DNA of 64,000 nucleotides from Campylobacter concisus (lineage in GTDB: Bacteria > Campylobacterota > Campylobacteria > Campylobacterales > Campylobacteraceae), in assembly GCF_003048535.1 (NCBI RefSeq), contig NZ_PIRQ01000003.1, positions 1 through 64,000 on the forward strand, written 5' to 3'. Below the pieces are notes generated by a model. It did not search any database, had not been told where the DNA came from, and was given only the letters and a program-made list of their open reading frames with translations. Position 1 is the stretch's first letter. Each line of letters opens with the position of its first letter. The translations under genes and the position numbers were made by a program. Positions 55,309 to 64,000 of this stretch are shown here, one piece after another.

Positions 55309-55954
55309 TAACATAGACATAGTTAAAGTCGCCACTATCGTCATCTCTTTAATAATCGCCATCGTCGGTCACGAGATCGCCCATGGCTATGTCGCTTATA
55401 AATTTGGCGATAACACAGCAAAAAATCTTGGCAGACTTAGCATAAATCCTATAAAACATATTGACCCAGTTGGCACTATCATCGTGCCGCTGGTACTTTA
55501 CCTAAGCACTGGCATGATGTTTGGCTGGGCAAAACCAGTGCCTGTAAATACCTACACAGTCGTGCGAAATGGCGGATATAAAGCAGCTATCTACGTAAGT
55601 CTAGCTGGCATTTGCTATAACATTATCTTGGGCATCTTATCGCTTTTTGTGTTAAAGGCTTTATTAAATATAGAAACCTTTGAAATTTTACTTCAGTTTT
55701 TATTTACGCTTGCGCTTTTAAATTTGATGTTAGCCATCTTTAACCTCTATCCGATCCCGCCACTTGACGGCTTTCACGCGCTCGAGTACGCACTTAGAAA
55801 TTTTGGCTTTCACGCACTAGCTGAAAAGCTTGAGAGCATCTCACGATACGGCTTTGTCATCCTTATCATCATCCTCGTCTCGCCTTTAAAAGATACCATT
55901 TTTTATCCGACAAGATATGTTTTAAATATTGCAAGCGCTTTTATAAATGGCTAA
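55295..55954 (+). CDS. Site-2 protease-like M50 metallopeptidase
   Basis: A 219-residue integral membrane protease of the short M50B type. The zinc motif is HEIAH (His26, Glu27, His30) in the first helix; a second metal-ligand motif is NLYPIPPLDGFHALE. About five to six helices are predicted and no PDZ domain is present. Members process membrane-bound regulators or residual peptides. It overlaps lepB by 14 bases; coexpression suggests roles in signal or membrane peptide clearance (inference). Confidence 0.92.
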   Translation: MGFIDNIDIVKVATIVISLIIAIVGHEIAHGYVAYKFGDNTAKNLGRLSINPIKHIDPVGTIIVPLVLYLSTGMMFGWAKPVPVNTYTVVRNGGYKAAIYVSLAGICYNIILGILSLFVLKALLNIETFEILLQFLFTLALLNLMLAIFNLYPIPPLDGFHALEYALRNFGFHALAEKLESISRYGFVILIIILVSPLKDTIFYPTRYVLNIASAFING

Positions 55955-55980
55955 ATTTAGAGCAAATTTGCTCTAAATTT
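55953..55980. terminator. 28-base perfect palindrome, bidirectional terminator
   Basis: A palindrome of two 12-base arms (AAATTTAGAGCA / TGCTCTAAATTT) with a 4-base centre spans the end of the M50 gene and the last codons of the convergent DUF4139 gene. A run of T follows on the plus strand (TTTTTGG). It encodes part of the DUF4139 C-terminus, so terminator and coding sequence overlap. Confidence 0.8.
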
Positions 55981-57358
55981 TTGGCTTTGTGATCTTGTAA
56001 GAGTACTCTTTTTTAAATTCCTCTTTTGGCGCAAGCCTAAATTTAAGCTCCACCTTGCCATCTTTGCTGATATCTTTTTTGCCAAAGCCCTTTACCTCGA
56101 CCTTTACTGCCTCATCGGCAGACACTGGCACACGATCGACCAAAGTAACATCAACGCTCTTACTTGAATTATTTTTGACACTTATCTCATAGCCCTCTTC
56201 ACTTATGCGCTCTTTGCCAAGAAGTGAGCTTTTTTTAAATTTATTCAAGCGCTCTTTTTTAAGCTCGATTAGCTCGTTTTGTCCTAAAAAGAGCTGAGAT
56301 GGCTCATCTTTTGCTTTCATCTCAAACTCGCTTGGACTGCCAACACTCACACCATTAACATAAAACTGCGTTTTAGCTGGCGTTAGATCATCATTTAGCT
56401 TAAGGCTAGCTACGTTATATGCCTTTAGCGAGCCGTAAAAATCAGCAAAAACGCTAAAATTTGCGTCCATTTTTTGTGTGTCATAAGTTATATATTTGCT
56501 CTCGCCTTTTGCTAAATTTATCCCATCTATCTTCCAAATTTTGGCAAACTCATTCTCATCTCTTTGCACACGCATATCAGCGACCTCAGCAGTGACTTTC
56601 GCAGCTTTTAGCATATTTTTTGAAGCGCCGTAACCATCAGCCTCCGCCTCACTCTCCTCATACCAAGGGTAAAACTTGCTTGGAGCAAGCGCCTTTTGAT
56701 ATCTGGTTGGATAGATAGCGAGCTTTAAATTTTTAACTTCACTGGCAAATGGGTTGGTGAGCAAAACTTCTTGTTTTATCAAGATATTTTTGTTTTTTGT
56801 GTCTGCATAAATTTCATTTAGCGTCTTTGGGGCCTCATCATCCATATATGATAACGTCGCCTCTTTTGGGTCGCAAGCAAATTTCATATCAAGCTGCAAA
56901 AATCCAGCCATCTCGCTTTTTGGCTCATTTTCTTTAAGCGCTTCAAGCTCACTTTTAGCAGCTGAAATTTTCTCGATATTTTCTAGGCTAAATTTATAAA
57001 ACTCATCAGCTCTTTTTGTCACATCGTTACTTTTGTTTTCTCCTATCAAAGCTTGCTCTATAAACCTGCCTCTTGCATTTAGCGCCTCAAGTTTATTATT
57101 TAAATTTACAACTTCTTGCTTCCATTTTATGTAACTTTGGCTATTTTCTTCGCTGATCTTTTTTAGATTAGCATTCGCGTCACAATCCCCATTTATAGTG
57201 ATGCTCTCACTCTCCACACCCTCTGGCACAAAGGCGCTAAAAGAGCTATTTGCGTCACTAAATTTTTGAGTGATTATGGTTTGATCCGTGTAGATCTCTA
57301 TCAAATTTTCATTTGCAAAGGCTAGCGTAGAAGCCATTAAAAAGAGCGTCTTTTTCAT
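55973..57358 (-). CDS. Exported DUF4139-family protein
   Basis: A 461-residue exported protein with a signal peptide (about 1-16, ending LAFA). A coiled-coil-prone N-terminal half (VVNLNNKLEALNARGRF) follows. The C-terminal half has the DUF4139 pattern (LTNPFASEVKNLKLAIYPTRYQ early, then EGYEISVKNNSSKSVDVTLVDRVPVSADEAVKVEVKG near the end). These proteins have no established biochemical role; related proteins are called MuiA/mucoidy inhibitor A. It is likely periplasmic and single-gene, convergent with the M50 gene. Confidence 0.82.
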   Translation of the reverse strand: MKKTLFLMASTLAFANENLIEIYTDQTIITQKFSDANSSFSAFVPEGVESESITINGDCDANANLKKISEENSQSYIKWKQEVVNLNNKLEALNARGRFIEQALIGENKSNDVTKRADEFYKFSLENIEKISAAKSELEALKENEPKSEMAGFLQLDMKFACDPKEATLSYMDDEAPKTLNEIYADTKNKNILIKQEVLLTNPFASEVKNLKLAIYPTRYQKALAPSKFYPWYEESEAEADGYGASKNMLKAAKVTAEVADMRVQRDENEFAKIWKIDGINLAKGESKYITYDTQKMDANFSVFADFYGSLKAYNVASLKLNDDLTPAKTQFYVNGVSVGSPSEFEMKAKDEPSQLFLGQNELIELKKERLNKFKKSSLLGKERISEEGYEISVKNNSSKSVDVTLVDRVPVSADEAVKVEVKGFGKKDISKDGKVELKFRLAPKEEFKKEYSYKITKPKI

Positions 57359-57437
57359 ATTTTTCCCTTTTAAGAATTTCTAAAATTATAGCCTTTTCTC
57401 ACATGCAAGCAAAATTTTATTTTAATGCAACTTTGAC

Positions 57438-57443
57438 TATAAT
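57438..57443 (+). promoter_or_regulatory. -10 box of rpiB
   Basis: TATAAT in the context TTTGACTATAATCTGC lies 26 bases before ATG 57469, which supports that start over an open frame further upstream. Confidence 0.65.
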
Positions 57444-57468
57444 CTGCAAAAAATTTATTGGATTTTTC

Positions 57469-57912
57469 ATGAAAATAGATAAAATTTTTATAGCCTGCGA
57501 TCATGCTGGAGTAGAGCTTAAAGCAGAGCTAAAGGAAGTCATAAAAAAGCTTGGACATGAAGTCATTGATCTTGGCACGAATGACAAAAATAGCGTTGAT
57601 TATCCCGATTATGCGCACTTACTAGCAAGCAAGCTTGAACCTAAATGCTACGGCGTACTCATTTGTGGCACAGGTATCGGCATTTCAATCGCTGCAAACA
57701 GGCATAAAAACGTAAGGTGTGCCCTTTGTCACGACGAATTTACTGCAAGACTTGCAAGAGAACATAACGATGCAAACGTTATCGCTTTTGGAGCAAGAGT
57801 GATTGGAGCTGGCGTGGCTACAGCAGCACTTGAAATATTTTTAAAGACAGAGTTTGCAGGCGACAGACACGAAAGAAGAGTCAAAAAAATAGAGCTTAAG
57901 GAAGCCAAATGA
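57469..57912 (+). CDS. rpiB: Ribose-5-phosphate isomerase B
   Basis: Pentose-phosphate enzyme converting ribulose-5-phosphate and ribose-5-phosphate. It is 147 residues, the normal RpiB length. The active-site Cys66 lies in YGVLICGTGIGISIAANRH; IACDHAGVELK starts the protein and RLAREHNDANVIAFGARVIG is also diagnostic. ATG 57469 is chosen over an open frame from 57403, which would run through the promoter. The next gene overlaps its stop by 4 bases. The second base used to separate RpiB from sugar-specific isomerases cannot be judged. Confidence 0.95.
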   Translation: MKIDKIFIACDHAGVELKAELKEVIKKLGHEVIDLGTNDKNSVDYPDYAHLLASKLEPKCYGVLICGTGIGISIAANRHKNVRCALCHDEFTARLAREHNDANVIAFGARVIGAGVATAALEIFLKTEFAGDRHERRVKKIELKEAK

Positions 57913-58241
57913 TAGGCGAGTGGATCGTTTTTACCGCTCTTGTTTGTGCTGCGATCTACCTAACTGTCATGGTTTTTTACTTCAAAACGCTTCTAAAAAA
58001 AGAGCGTGCGACAAAAGATTTTATGAAAAATAACCTCCAAGACACCGAGGTCGTCATAAGAAAATTTCAGATCCAACTTCAGCGAAGCCTAGGCAACATC
58101 GACATCTTAACAGACGAGCTAAACAAAACTAAAAACGACGTGACCTCGCTTCGCACAAGAAATTCCCAGTACCGCTTAGAAAACGATAAGCTAAGACAAC
58201 GCATACGTGAGCTTGAAGGCAAAATCGAAGCGCTACTATAA
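57909..58241 (+). CDS. Hypothetical membrane-anchored coiled-coil protein
   Basis: A 110-residue protein with one N-terminal helix (about 4-26) and a long coiled coil of polar residues (about 32-110, with heptad-like [28 protein letters not shown]). I do not recognise a family. The design suggests a small inner-membrane anchor exposing a coiled coil to the cytoplasm. It overlaps rpiB by 4 bases and lies 20 bases before apt, so it is probably co-transcribed with both. Confidence 0.72.
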   Translation: MIGEWIVFTALVCAAIYLTVMVFYFKTLLKKERATKDFMKNNLQDTEVVIRKFQIQLQRSLGNIDILTDELNKTKNDVTSLRTRNSQYRLENDKLRQRIRELEGKIEALL

Positions 58242-58261
58242 CATCAAATTTAAGGAAATTT

Positions 58262-58810
58262 ATGAAAATTTTAGATCAAAAAGGAAGAGAATTCTTACTA
58301 AACTCTATTCGCTGTATAAACGATTTTCCAAAGCCTGGCATCGTTTTTCGCGATATCACAACGCTTTTAAACAACAAAGAGGCATTTAATTTTTTGATAG
58401 ATCATTTAGTGGCGAGATATGAGGGTGCAAATATCGACTACATCGCTGGCATCGAGTCTCGTGGCTTTATCTTTGGCGCAGCGCTTGCAGCAAGGCTGAG
58501 GCTACCTTTTGTGCCTATTCGCAAGCCAAAAAAACTGCCTTTTATCACGCTTTCTCAAAAATATAGCCTAGAGTATGGCGTCGATGAAGTGCAAATTCAC
58601 ATCGATGCTTTTGGAGAAAAAGCGGGCGCTAGAGTGCTTTTGATGGACGATCTCATAGCCACTGGCGGCACTGCAAAGGCTTCAGTTGAGCTTATCAATC
58701 AAACTAACGCAACCTGCGTAGAGGCGTGCTTTCTCATAGATCTAGTCGATCTAAAAGGTAGCGAAAAGCTAAAGTCGCTTACTAAAATTTACAGCGTTTT
58801 AGAGGTTTAG
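58262..58810 (+). CDS. apt: Adenine phosphoribosyltransferase
   Basis: Purine salvage enzyme making AMP from adenine and PRPP. It is 182 residues. The PRPP loop is [29 protein letters not shown] and [33 protein letters not shown] are Apt-specific. It starts after AAGGAAATTT and ends one base before the DedA gene. Confidence 0.97.
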   Translation: MKILDQKGREFLLNSIRCINDFPKPGIVFRDITTLLNNKEAFNFLIDHLVARYEGANIDYIAGIESRGFIFGAALAARLRLPFVPIRKPKKLPFITLSQKYSLEYGVDEVQIHIDAFGEKAGARVLLMDDLIATGGTAKASVELINQTNATCVEACFLIDLVDLKGSEKLKSLTKIYSVLEV

Positions 58811-58811
58811 A

Positions 58812-59417
58812 ATGGAAGAATTTTTTATAGAACTACTCAAAGAGTACGGCTACATCATACTTTTTGTCTGGTGTATCATGGAGGGCGAGATGGCCTTAAT
58901 AATGGCTGGAATTCTCGCCCACACAACGCATATGCACATCGCACTTGCTATATTTGTGGCTGGACTTGGAGGCTTTGTGGGAGATCAAATTTACTTCTAC
59001 CTTGGCCGTTACAATAAAAAATACATCGCAAAAAGGCTCCACGCGCAGCGGAGAAAATTTGCAGTGGCGCACATAATGCTGAAAAAATACGGCTGGCCGA
59101 TCATCTTCTTGCAACGCTATATGTATGGTTTTCGTGTCATCATCCCACTTTGCATAGGACTTACGGGCTATGATGCTAAAAAATACGCCTTTATAAATTT
59201 GATCAGCGCTTGGTGCTGGGCAGCGATCACCACCATACCTGCTTGGATACTTGGCGAGCATATACTTGTGCTTCTTCAAAAAGCAAAAGAGCACTGGTAC
59301 GTCGCTATCCCAGTGGTTGCCATATTTATGGGGCTTTTGATATATACATTTAAGCGCATCGAAAATAAAATTTTAAACGAAAGGAGAGACAGAAGACATG
59401 CAGTTTCAAATAGTTGA
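58812..59417 (+). CDS. DedA-family membrane protein
   Basis: A 201-residue integral membrane protein. It contains the DedA signature FVAGLGGFVGDQIYFYLGR, then KKYGWPIIFLQRYMYGFRVIIPLCIGLTGYD and a re-entrant helix with conserved Arg. DedA proteins are linked to undecaprenyl-phosphate recycling and membrane potential in other bacteria. It ends overlapping pepA by 20 bases, which suggests coupled translation. Confidence 0.93.
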   Translation: MEEFFIELLKEYGYIILFVWCIMEGEMALIMAGILAHTTHMHIALAIFVAGLGGFVGDQIYFYLGRYNKKYIAKRLHAQRRKFAVAHIMLKKYGWPIIFLQRYMYGFRVIIPLCIGLTGYDAKKYAFINLISAWCWAAITTIPAWILGEHILVLLQKAKEHWYVAIPVVAIFMGLLIYTFKRIENKILNERRDRRHAVSNS

Positions 59418-60849
59418 TAAAAAATTAAAAGATATAAAAGCTGATATTGAACTAATTTTCGTAGTAGATAAGGACTTAAAACATAAATTTATAAGCGATA
59501 AAGAGGCTATTAAATTTAATAATTATAAAGGCGATAGTGTACTCATCCTAAGCGAGGCAAAAAGGGCTTACGTGCCGCTTTCTAAGCTTGATCTTGACGA
59601 GCTTAGAGTTGCAGCTGCGAAAGCTTATAACGCGCTAAAATCGCTAAACATTAAGAGCATAAAGCTAGCTTCTTACGTAGCAGAGTGTCAAAAACTAAGC
59701 TTTGAGGCGATAGCTGAGGGCTTTTTACTTGGAAGTTATGAATTTAACAAGTATAAAGAGAAAAAAGAGAAATACACCCTTAAAGAGATCATCTTTTCTA
59801 CTGAAGAATTTGCTGGCAAAAAGATCGATCTAGAGGCTGCAAACGAGGGCTTTAAAGAGGCAGAGATAATAGCAAGTGCTACAAATTTCGCAAAAGATAT
59901 CGTAAATGAAATCCCAGAAATTTACACACCACAAAAGATGGCCGATGACGCGCAAAATTTAGCCAAAAGCATCGCCAGCATAAAGTGTGAGGTCTATGAC
60001 GAGAAATTTCTAGCAAAAGAGAATATGAACGCATTTTTGGCGGTGAACCGCGCTAGCGTGCATAAACCAAGGCTCATCCACCTAACCTATAAGCCTAAAA
60101 AGTCTAAAAAACGCATCATCTTTGTTGGCAAAGGCCTAACATACGATAGTGGCGGACTTAGCTTGAAGCCGGCTGATTATATGCTCACTATGAAATCAGA
60201 CAAAAGCGGCGCAGCAGCAGCCCTTGGCATCATAAAAGGTGCTGCGGAGTTAAATTTACCATTTGAAATTCACGCTATTTTAGGCGCCACTGAAAATATG
60301 ATCGGCGGCAACGCCTATAAGCCTGATGACGTGCTTATTTCAAGAAGTGGCGTTAGCATAGAGGTTAGAAACACCGACGCAGAGGGACGTTTGGTCTTGG
60401 CTGACTGCCTAAGCTACGCGCAGGACTTTAAGCCAGATATCTTAATCGACATGGCAACCCTAACTGGCGCTTGCGTCGTGGGACTTGGTGAGTACACGAC
60501 TGGTATCATGGGCAATAGTGAGAGTCTAAAAAGCGAGTTTGAAAACAAGATAAAAGATAGCGGCGAACTAGCGACTACACTTGATTTTAACCCTTATCTT
60601 AGCGAGCTTATCAAAAGCCAGATCGCAGACATTAGCAACTGCGCCTCAAGCAGATATGGCGGCGCGATCACAGCTGGCATGTTTCTAGCTAAATTTATCA
60701 AAGATGAGTATAAAGATAAGTGGCTACACCTTGATATCGCAGGTCCAGCATACCGTGAAAAGGCTTGGGGATACAACCAAGCAGGTGCGAGCGGGGCTGG
60801 CGTTAGGATGAATTTATACTTTTTACAAGCACTTAGCAAGGAGAATTGA
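59398..60849 (+). CDS. pepA: Leucyl aminopeptidase (M17)
   Basis: Cytoplasmic aminopeptidase of 483 residues, needing two metal ions. The catalytic domain (about 165-480) has FVGKGLTYDSGGLSLKPAD, MKSDKSGAAAALGII, the M17 signature NTDAEGRLVLADCL and ADISNCASSRYGGAITAGMFL. The N-terminal domain is the usual variable one. The start ATG follows AAAGGAGAGACAGAAGAC and overlaps dedA by 20 bases; the end overlaps ychF by one base. Confidence 0.97.
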   Translation: MQFQIVDKKLKDIKADIELIFVVDKDLKHKFISDKEAIKFNNYKGDSVLILSEAKRAYVPLSKLDLDELRVAAAKAYNALKSLNIKSIKLASYVAECQKLSFEAIAEGFLLGSYEFNKYKEKKEKYTLKEIIFSTEEFAGKKIDLEAANEGFKEAEIIASATNFAKDIVNEIPEIYTPQKMADDAQNLAKSIASIKCEVYDEKFLAKENMNAFLAVNRASVHKPRLIHLTYKPKKSKKRIIFVGKGLTYDSGGLSLKPADYMLTMKSDKSGAAAALGIIKGAAELNLPFEIHAILGATENMIGGNAYKPDDVLISRSGVSIEVRNTDAEGRLVLADCLSYAQDFKPDILIDMATLTGACVVGLGEYTTGIMGNSESLKSEFENKIKDSGELATTLDFNPYLSELIKSQIADISNCASSRYGGAITAGMFLAKFIKDEYKDKWLHLDIAGPAYREKAWGYNQAGASGAGVRMNLYFLQALSKEN

Positions 60850-61952
60850 TGGGACTTTCAGTTGGAATAGTAGGCCTACCAAATGTGGGTAAATCAACGA
60901 CATTTAACGCACTTACAAAGGCGCAAAATGCCGAGAGTGCGAACTATCCGTTTTGCACTATCGAGCCAAATAAAGCTATCGTGCCAGTGCCTGATAAGCG
61001 CCTAAATGAGCTTGCAAAGATAGTTAGTCCTAATAAAATTCAATATTCAACCATCGAATTCGTAGATATCGCTGGTCTTGTGAAAGGTGCAAGCTCTGGT
61101 GAGGGACTTGGCAATAAATTTTTATCAAACATCAGAGAGACAGAGCTTATCTTGCACATCGTTCGCTGCTTTGAAGATGAAAACATCACCCACGTCGAGG
61201 GTAGCGTCGATCCAGTAAGAGACATCGAGATCATCCAAACTGAGCTGATACTAGCTGACATCGAGCAGCTAAATAAAAAGATAGAAAAGCTTACAAGAGA
61301 GGCGAAAGCAAACGCAAAAGGTGCAAAAGAAGCGCTTGAGATAGCAAATTTACTTTTGGCTCACCTAAATGAAGGTAAAAGTGCAAGCAGCTTTGAACAA
61401 AAAGATAGCGAGGCATTTTTAGCGTTAAATAGAGAACTAAGACTTTTAAGCGCCAAAGAGGTAGTTTATGGTGCGAACGTCGATGAAGAAGGGCTTAGTG
61501 AAGATAATAAATTTGTAAAAGCGCTAAAAGAGTACGCAAAAGCCTCAGATCACGAGGTGATCAAGCTTTGCGCTAAAGTAGAAGAGGAGCTAATCGGACT
61601 AAGCGATGAGGAGGCTCACGAGTTTTTAGCCTCTCTTGGCACGAGTGAAAGCGGTCTTGAAAAGATCATAAGAACGTCTTTTGCAAAGCTAAATTTGATA
61701 AGCTATTTCACCGCTGGCGTCGTTGAAGTAAGAGCTTGGACGATCACAAAGGGCTGGAAAGCACCAAAAGCAGCAAGTGTCATCCACAACGACTTTGAGC
61801 GTGGCTTTATCAGAGCTGAAGTGATAAGCTACGAGGACTATATCGCACATGGCGGTGAAAACGGAGCCAAAGAGGCTGGCAAAATGAGGCTTGAGGGCAA
61901 AGATTACATCGTACAAGATGGTGATGTTATGCACTTTAGGTTTAATGTTTAA
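60849..61952 (+). CDS. ychF: Redox-regulated ATPase YchF
   Basis: Obg-like P-loop NTPase (OLA1/YchF) of 367 residues. It has G1 [10 protein letters not shown]3 [20 protein letters not shown], the coiled coil (about 125-190) and the TGS domain (about 280-365, [36 protein letters not shown]). The specificity loop is the unusual NVDE in place of the GTPase NKxD, fitting ATP preference. ATG 60849 overlaps the pepA stop and follows AAGGAG; a TTG three bases upstream is the alternative. Confidence 0.97.
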   Translation: MGLSVGIVGLPNVGKSTTFNALTKAQNAESANYPFCTIEPNKAIVPVPDKRLNELAKIVSPNKIQYSTIEFVDIAGLVKGASSGEGLGNKFLSNIRETELILHIVRCFEDENITHVEGSVDPVRDIEIIQTELILADIEQLNKKIEKLTREAKANAKGAKEALEIANLLLAHLNEGKSASSFEQKDSEAFLALNRELRLLSAKEVVYGANVDEEGLSEDNKFVKALKEYAKASDHEVIKLCAKVEEELIGLSDEEAHEFLASLGTSESGLEKIIRTSFAKLNLISYFTAGVVEVRAWTITKGWKAPKAASVIHNDFERGFIRAEVISYEDYIAHGGENGAKEAGKMRLEGKDYIVQDGDVMHFRFNV

Positions 61953-61976
61953 ATTTAGCCCTCTTTTGGGCTAAAT
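61953..61976 (+). terminator. Terminator of ychF
   Basis: A 9-bp stem ATTTAGCCC / GGGCTAAAT with a 6-base TCTTTT loop begins right at the ychF stop codon. Confidence 0.8.
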
Positions 61977-62440
61977 AGTCAAAAAATATTTAATCCTTGG
62001 GCTACATAAGGTAAATTAAAACTTCCTTATTATAGTTGATAAAAATTCTTTTGAAAAATATACTAAGCTATATCGTCTTATTAATATCTTTATTGATACA
62101 TAAGCTTTTCTATACAAGCAATGATGTAAAAGTTATCAGCTCTGTGATATCAATATGGGTTTTATAAGTAAAGATAATAGCTCTTAGTTGCAGAGGTTGA
62201 TGGTTTAATGAAGAACGCAATTAAAGCAAGAAAGATTTCGATAGATAAAATAATACACTCATTATATTTTACAAGCTTTCATATCTATAATATTTTGAAG
62301 CCTATGAGCTTATGACTATAAAAAACATGATACTTTTTTAAGCTCATATTATAATGAATATATGAAAAACCACCAAAGTCTGAGCAAATAAGACACCGGC
62401 CAAGTAGGGTATAAAAATTTTACTTATATACCTAGCGTAT
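61977..62440. other. Intergenic region, probably decayed coding DNA
   Basis: No intact gene is supported. Short protein-like pieces occur in different frames: a hydrophobic peptide after a TTG near 62050 (KNILSYIVLLISLLIHKLFY, continuing to a TAA), a 35-codon frame at 62208-62315 (MKNAIKARKISIDK) and a closing YYNEYMKNHQSLSK ending in a stop. None has a ribosome-binding site. They look like scattered remnants of a lost gene; no family can be named. Confidence 0.45.
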
Positions 62441-63235
62441 TTATTTTATTATTCCAATGGTCTCGGCAAATTTAAGCTCTTTATTTTCAAAGAGATTGTA
62501 TTCAATTGCATCTTTTTCGCTAAGTATCACGATAGTTGAGCCAAGCTCAAAATTCCCAAGGCGCTCGCCCTTTTTGATATGTAAATTTTCATACTCGTAA
62601 ATTTGTGTAAAATTTGCCATCGCATTTGTCTGTATACGCTCATCAAAACAAAATTTCATCTTTCCGACATTTAACGCACCTACAAAAACAAGCCAAAGTT
62701 TCTTACCATTTTTTATCTCACAAGATAGCGCTACGCGTTCATTCTTTGTATAAAGGCTGTCTACTTTTGCAAGCCATTTTGCAGCCACGCTGTAAAGCTT
62801 ACCCGGAATGTATATGGCTTTTTTAATGGCAATATCGCAAGGTGCATGATAATGATGATAATCTTTTGGGCTAAGATAGATATTTGCAAAGTCATATTCG
62901 CCCTCAAGCTCACTCTGCCCCAATAGTTCGCTTACACTATACTCCATGCCTTTTATGCTAAAGGCCTTTAGTTCCTTTGTGCTACCAAAACTAAGACAAG
63001 TACCATCAACTGGGCTTATAAACATCTCATCTGCCGTATCAAAATCTCTTGGTTTTATGAGCCTTCTAGTAAAAAGCTCATTTAAATTTTTATATTCATT
63101 TGCTGGCTTAAACTCGCTCATATCTATCTTAAACAGCTTTATGTAAAAAGAATTTATGGCTTCTTGAAGTGGTTTGAAAAAGTTAATCTTTGCAACCTTT
63201 CCAAAAATTTGAGAAAACATATTGTCTTTATTCAT
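62441..63235 (-). CDS. psd: Phosphatidylserine decarboxylase
   Basis: Membrane-associated pyruvoyl enzyme making phosphatidylethanolamine. It is 264 residues. The self-cleavage site is LGST near the C-terminus, with Ser233 as the future pyruvoyl group. The upstream VDGTCLSFG and YLSPKDYHHYHAPCD carry the catalytic Asp/His residues of the type I family. It is preceded by the metallophosphoesterase gene with one base between, the order I remember from C. jejuni. Confidence 0.96.
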   Translation of the reverse strand: MNKDNMFSQIFGKVAKINFFKPLQEAINSFYIKLFKIDMSEFKPANEYKNLNELFTRRLIKPRDFDTADEMFISPVDGTCLSFGSTKELKAFSIKGMEYSVSELLGQSELEGEYDFANIYLSPKDYHHYHAPCDIAIKKAIYIPGKLYSVAAKWLAKVDSLYTKNERVALSCEIKNGKKLWLVFVGALNVGKMKFCFDERIQTNAMANFTQIYEYENLHIKKGERLGNFELGSTIVILSEKDAIEYNLFENKELKFAETIGIIK

Positions 63236-63236
63236 T

Positions 63237-64000
63237 TTATTCCTTACTTAAGTTTAATATTGCAATCTCACTTGGAGCAAAAATTCTAACAGGAGGCCCC
63301 CAAAATCCAGCACCACTGCTAACATAAGCTTGCATTTTATCATTAATCTTATAAAGGCCATGTAAAAATCCCTGATCAAGTAAAACCAAAAGGCCAAAAG
63401 GGAAAATTTGACCAGCGTGTGTATGACCGCAAAGCACCAGATCAACATCTTGCTGCATTGATTTTATAAATTTTGGCTGATGAGAGAGCAAGATGGTAGG
63501 TAGCGATGGGTCACGTCCTGTCAATGCCTCATCTAAATTTGGCTCTAAATTTTTAAACTTTATGCCAGCTAGATCATAGACCCCTGCTAAATTTATGCCA
63601 GCTATTTTTTCATTTTTATTGCCAAGCACCCTAATGCCTAGAGCGCGAATTTTTTCTAATATCCCATCAACTCCGTGGTAGTATTCGTGATTGCCAGGGA
63701 CATAAAAGGTGCCATAGGTACTTTTAAGGTTTTTTAATGGATCCAAAAAATCGCCGATAAGCTCAGCTCTCATATCAACCAAGTCGCCAACTATCACCAC
63801 TAGGTCTGGTCTAGCTAAATTTATCTCTTTTACAAGCTCAGCCACAAAGTCCTTTTGCAAAAACTCTCCAATGTGCACATCAGTTATCATGGCTATTTTT
63901 AGATCACTTTGTAAATTTTTTATTTTTATACTAATCTGTCTAATCTTTGGCGGAGTAAGTGCGTTAAAAATTCCTTTCAAAAAGCAAGCAACTATAAAAA
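63237..64000 (-). CDS. Metallophosphoesterase, N-terminus beyond window
   Basis: Calcineurin-like phosphoesterase, probably of the YaeI/UDP-sugar hydrolase-like type. Metal-ligand motifs are ITDVHIGEF (D-x-H), VIVGDLVD (GD), PGNHEYY (GNH), SHQPKF and LCGHTHAGQIFP (GHTH). The visible end at 63978-63980 is a TTG, but the frame stays open to the window edge (FIVACF before KGIFNAL), so the gene very likely extends further with an N-terminal membrane segment, as in relatives of about 370 residues. The 254 codons seen hold the complete catalytic domain. It is one base from psd. Confidence 0.85.
   Translation of the reverse strand, partial: FIVACFLKGIFNALTPPKIRQISIKIKNLQSDLKIAMITDVHIGEFLQKDFVAELVKEINLARPDLVVIVGDLVDMRAELIGDFLDPLKNLKSTYGTFYVPGNHEYYHGVDGILEKIRALGIRVLGNKNEKIAGINLAGVYDLAGIKFKNLEPNLDEALTGRDPSLPTILLSHQPKFIKSMQQDVDLVLCGHTHAGQIFPFGLLVLLDQGFLHGLYKINDKMQAYVSSGAGFWGPPVRIFAPSEIAILNLSKE

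Overview
The window looks like chromosomal DNA of a Campylobacter, most likely from the concisus/curvus/showae side of the genus (inference). It is AT-rich with many AAATTT-type words. It carries the futalosine menaquinone enzyme MqnC, an aconitase of the AcnB type, a CheB with no receiver domain, FliW, a solitary FlhB C-terminal paralogue and a quinol-type nitric oxide reductase. Two blocks follow gene orders I remember from C. jejuni: lon-bamD-fliW, and metallophosphoesterase-psd together with flhX/FliK-like/MFS/hypothetical/AtpZ/hemL/cytochrome c/folD/lepB. No rRNA, tRNA, CRISPR array, insertion sequence or prophage was seen.

Layout. 1-4.4 kb: two tandem methyl-accepting chemotaxis genes, the first frameshifted in its signalling domain. 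4.5-6.7 kb: a one-domain EamA transporter, a DyP-type peroxidase and a DUF4230 protein. 7-10.2 kb: a subtilisin-type autotransporter. 10.2-18.8 kb: a minus-strand metabolic run (threonine ammonia-lyase, TrmA, NhaC-type antiporter, SDR oxidoreductase, exported ankyrin protein, AcnB), with ogt divergent. 19.4-20.07 kb: a non-coding stretch with recurring palindromes. 20-23.1 kb: bamD-lon. 23.25-30.0 kb: fliW, then a four-gene set of one giant exported protein and three prepilin-like proteins that resembles the MSHA mshO/P/Q module. 30.1-31.1 kb: hpf and a DUF5131 remnant. 31.1-37.3 kb: a DUF1523 protein, qNOR with a palindromic operator-like site, an iron/siderophore-type ABC importer and a small Excalibur protein. 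37.4-41.5 kb: recG, a zinc-site-lacking M16 protein and mqnC, tightly packed. 41.6-46.1 kb: a Cys/His/Met-rich lipoprotein, NfeD/SPFH, two NlpE-like lipoproteins and an MFS transporter. 46.1-49.5 kb: cheB-cheR and a FlhX/FliK-like flagellar pair. 49.5-57.4 kb: MFS, AtpZ region, hemL, cytochrome c, folD, lepB, site-2 protease and a DUF4139 protein. 57.4-62 kb: rpiB, a coiled-coil membrane protein, apt, DedA, pepA and ychF. 62-64 kb: decayed DNA, psd and an edge-truncated metallophosphoesterase.

Most of the window is core genome. The least ordinary parts are the prepilin/giant-protein operon (23.7-30.0 kb), the autotransporter, the frameshifted chemoreceptor, the probable Crp/Fnr-type site upstream of norB, the catalytically empty M16 subunit, and the two stretches of probably decayed coding DNA. 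All protein functions are assigned from recognised motifs and remembered families; no database search was possible.
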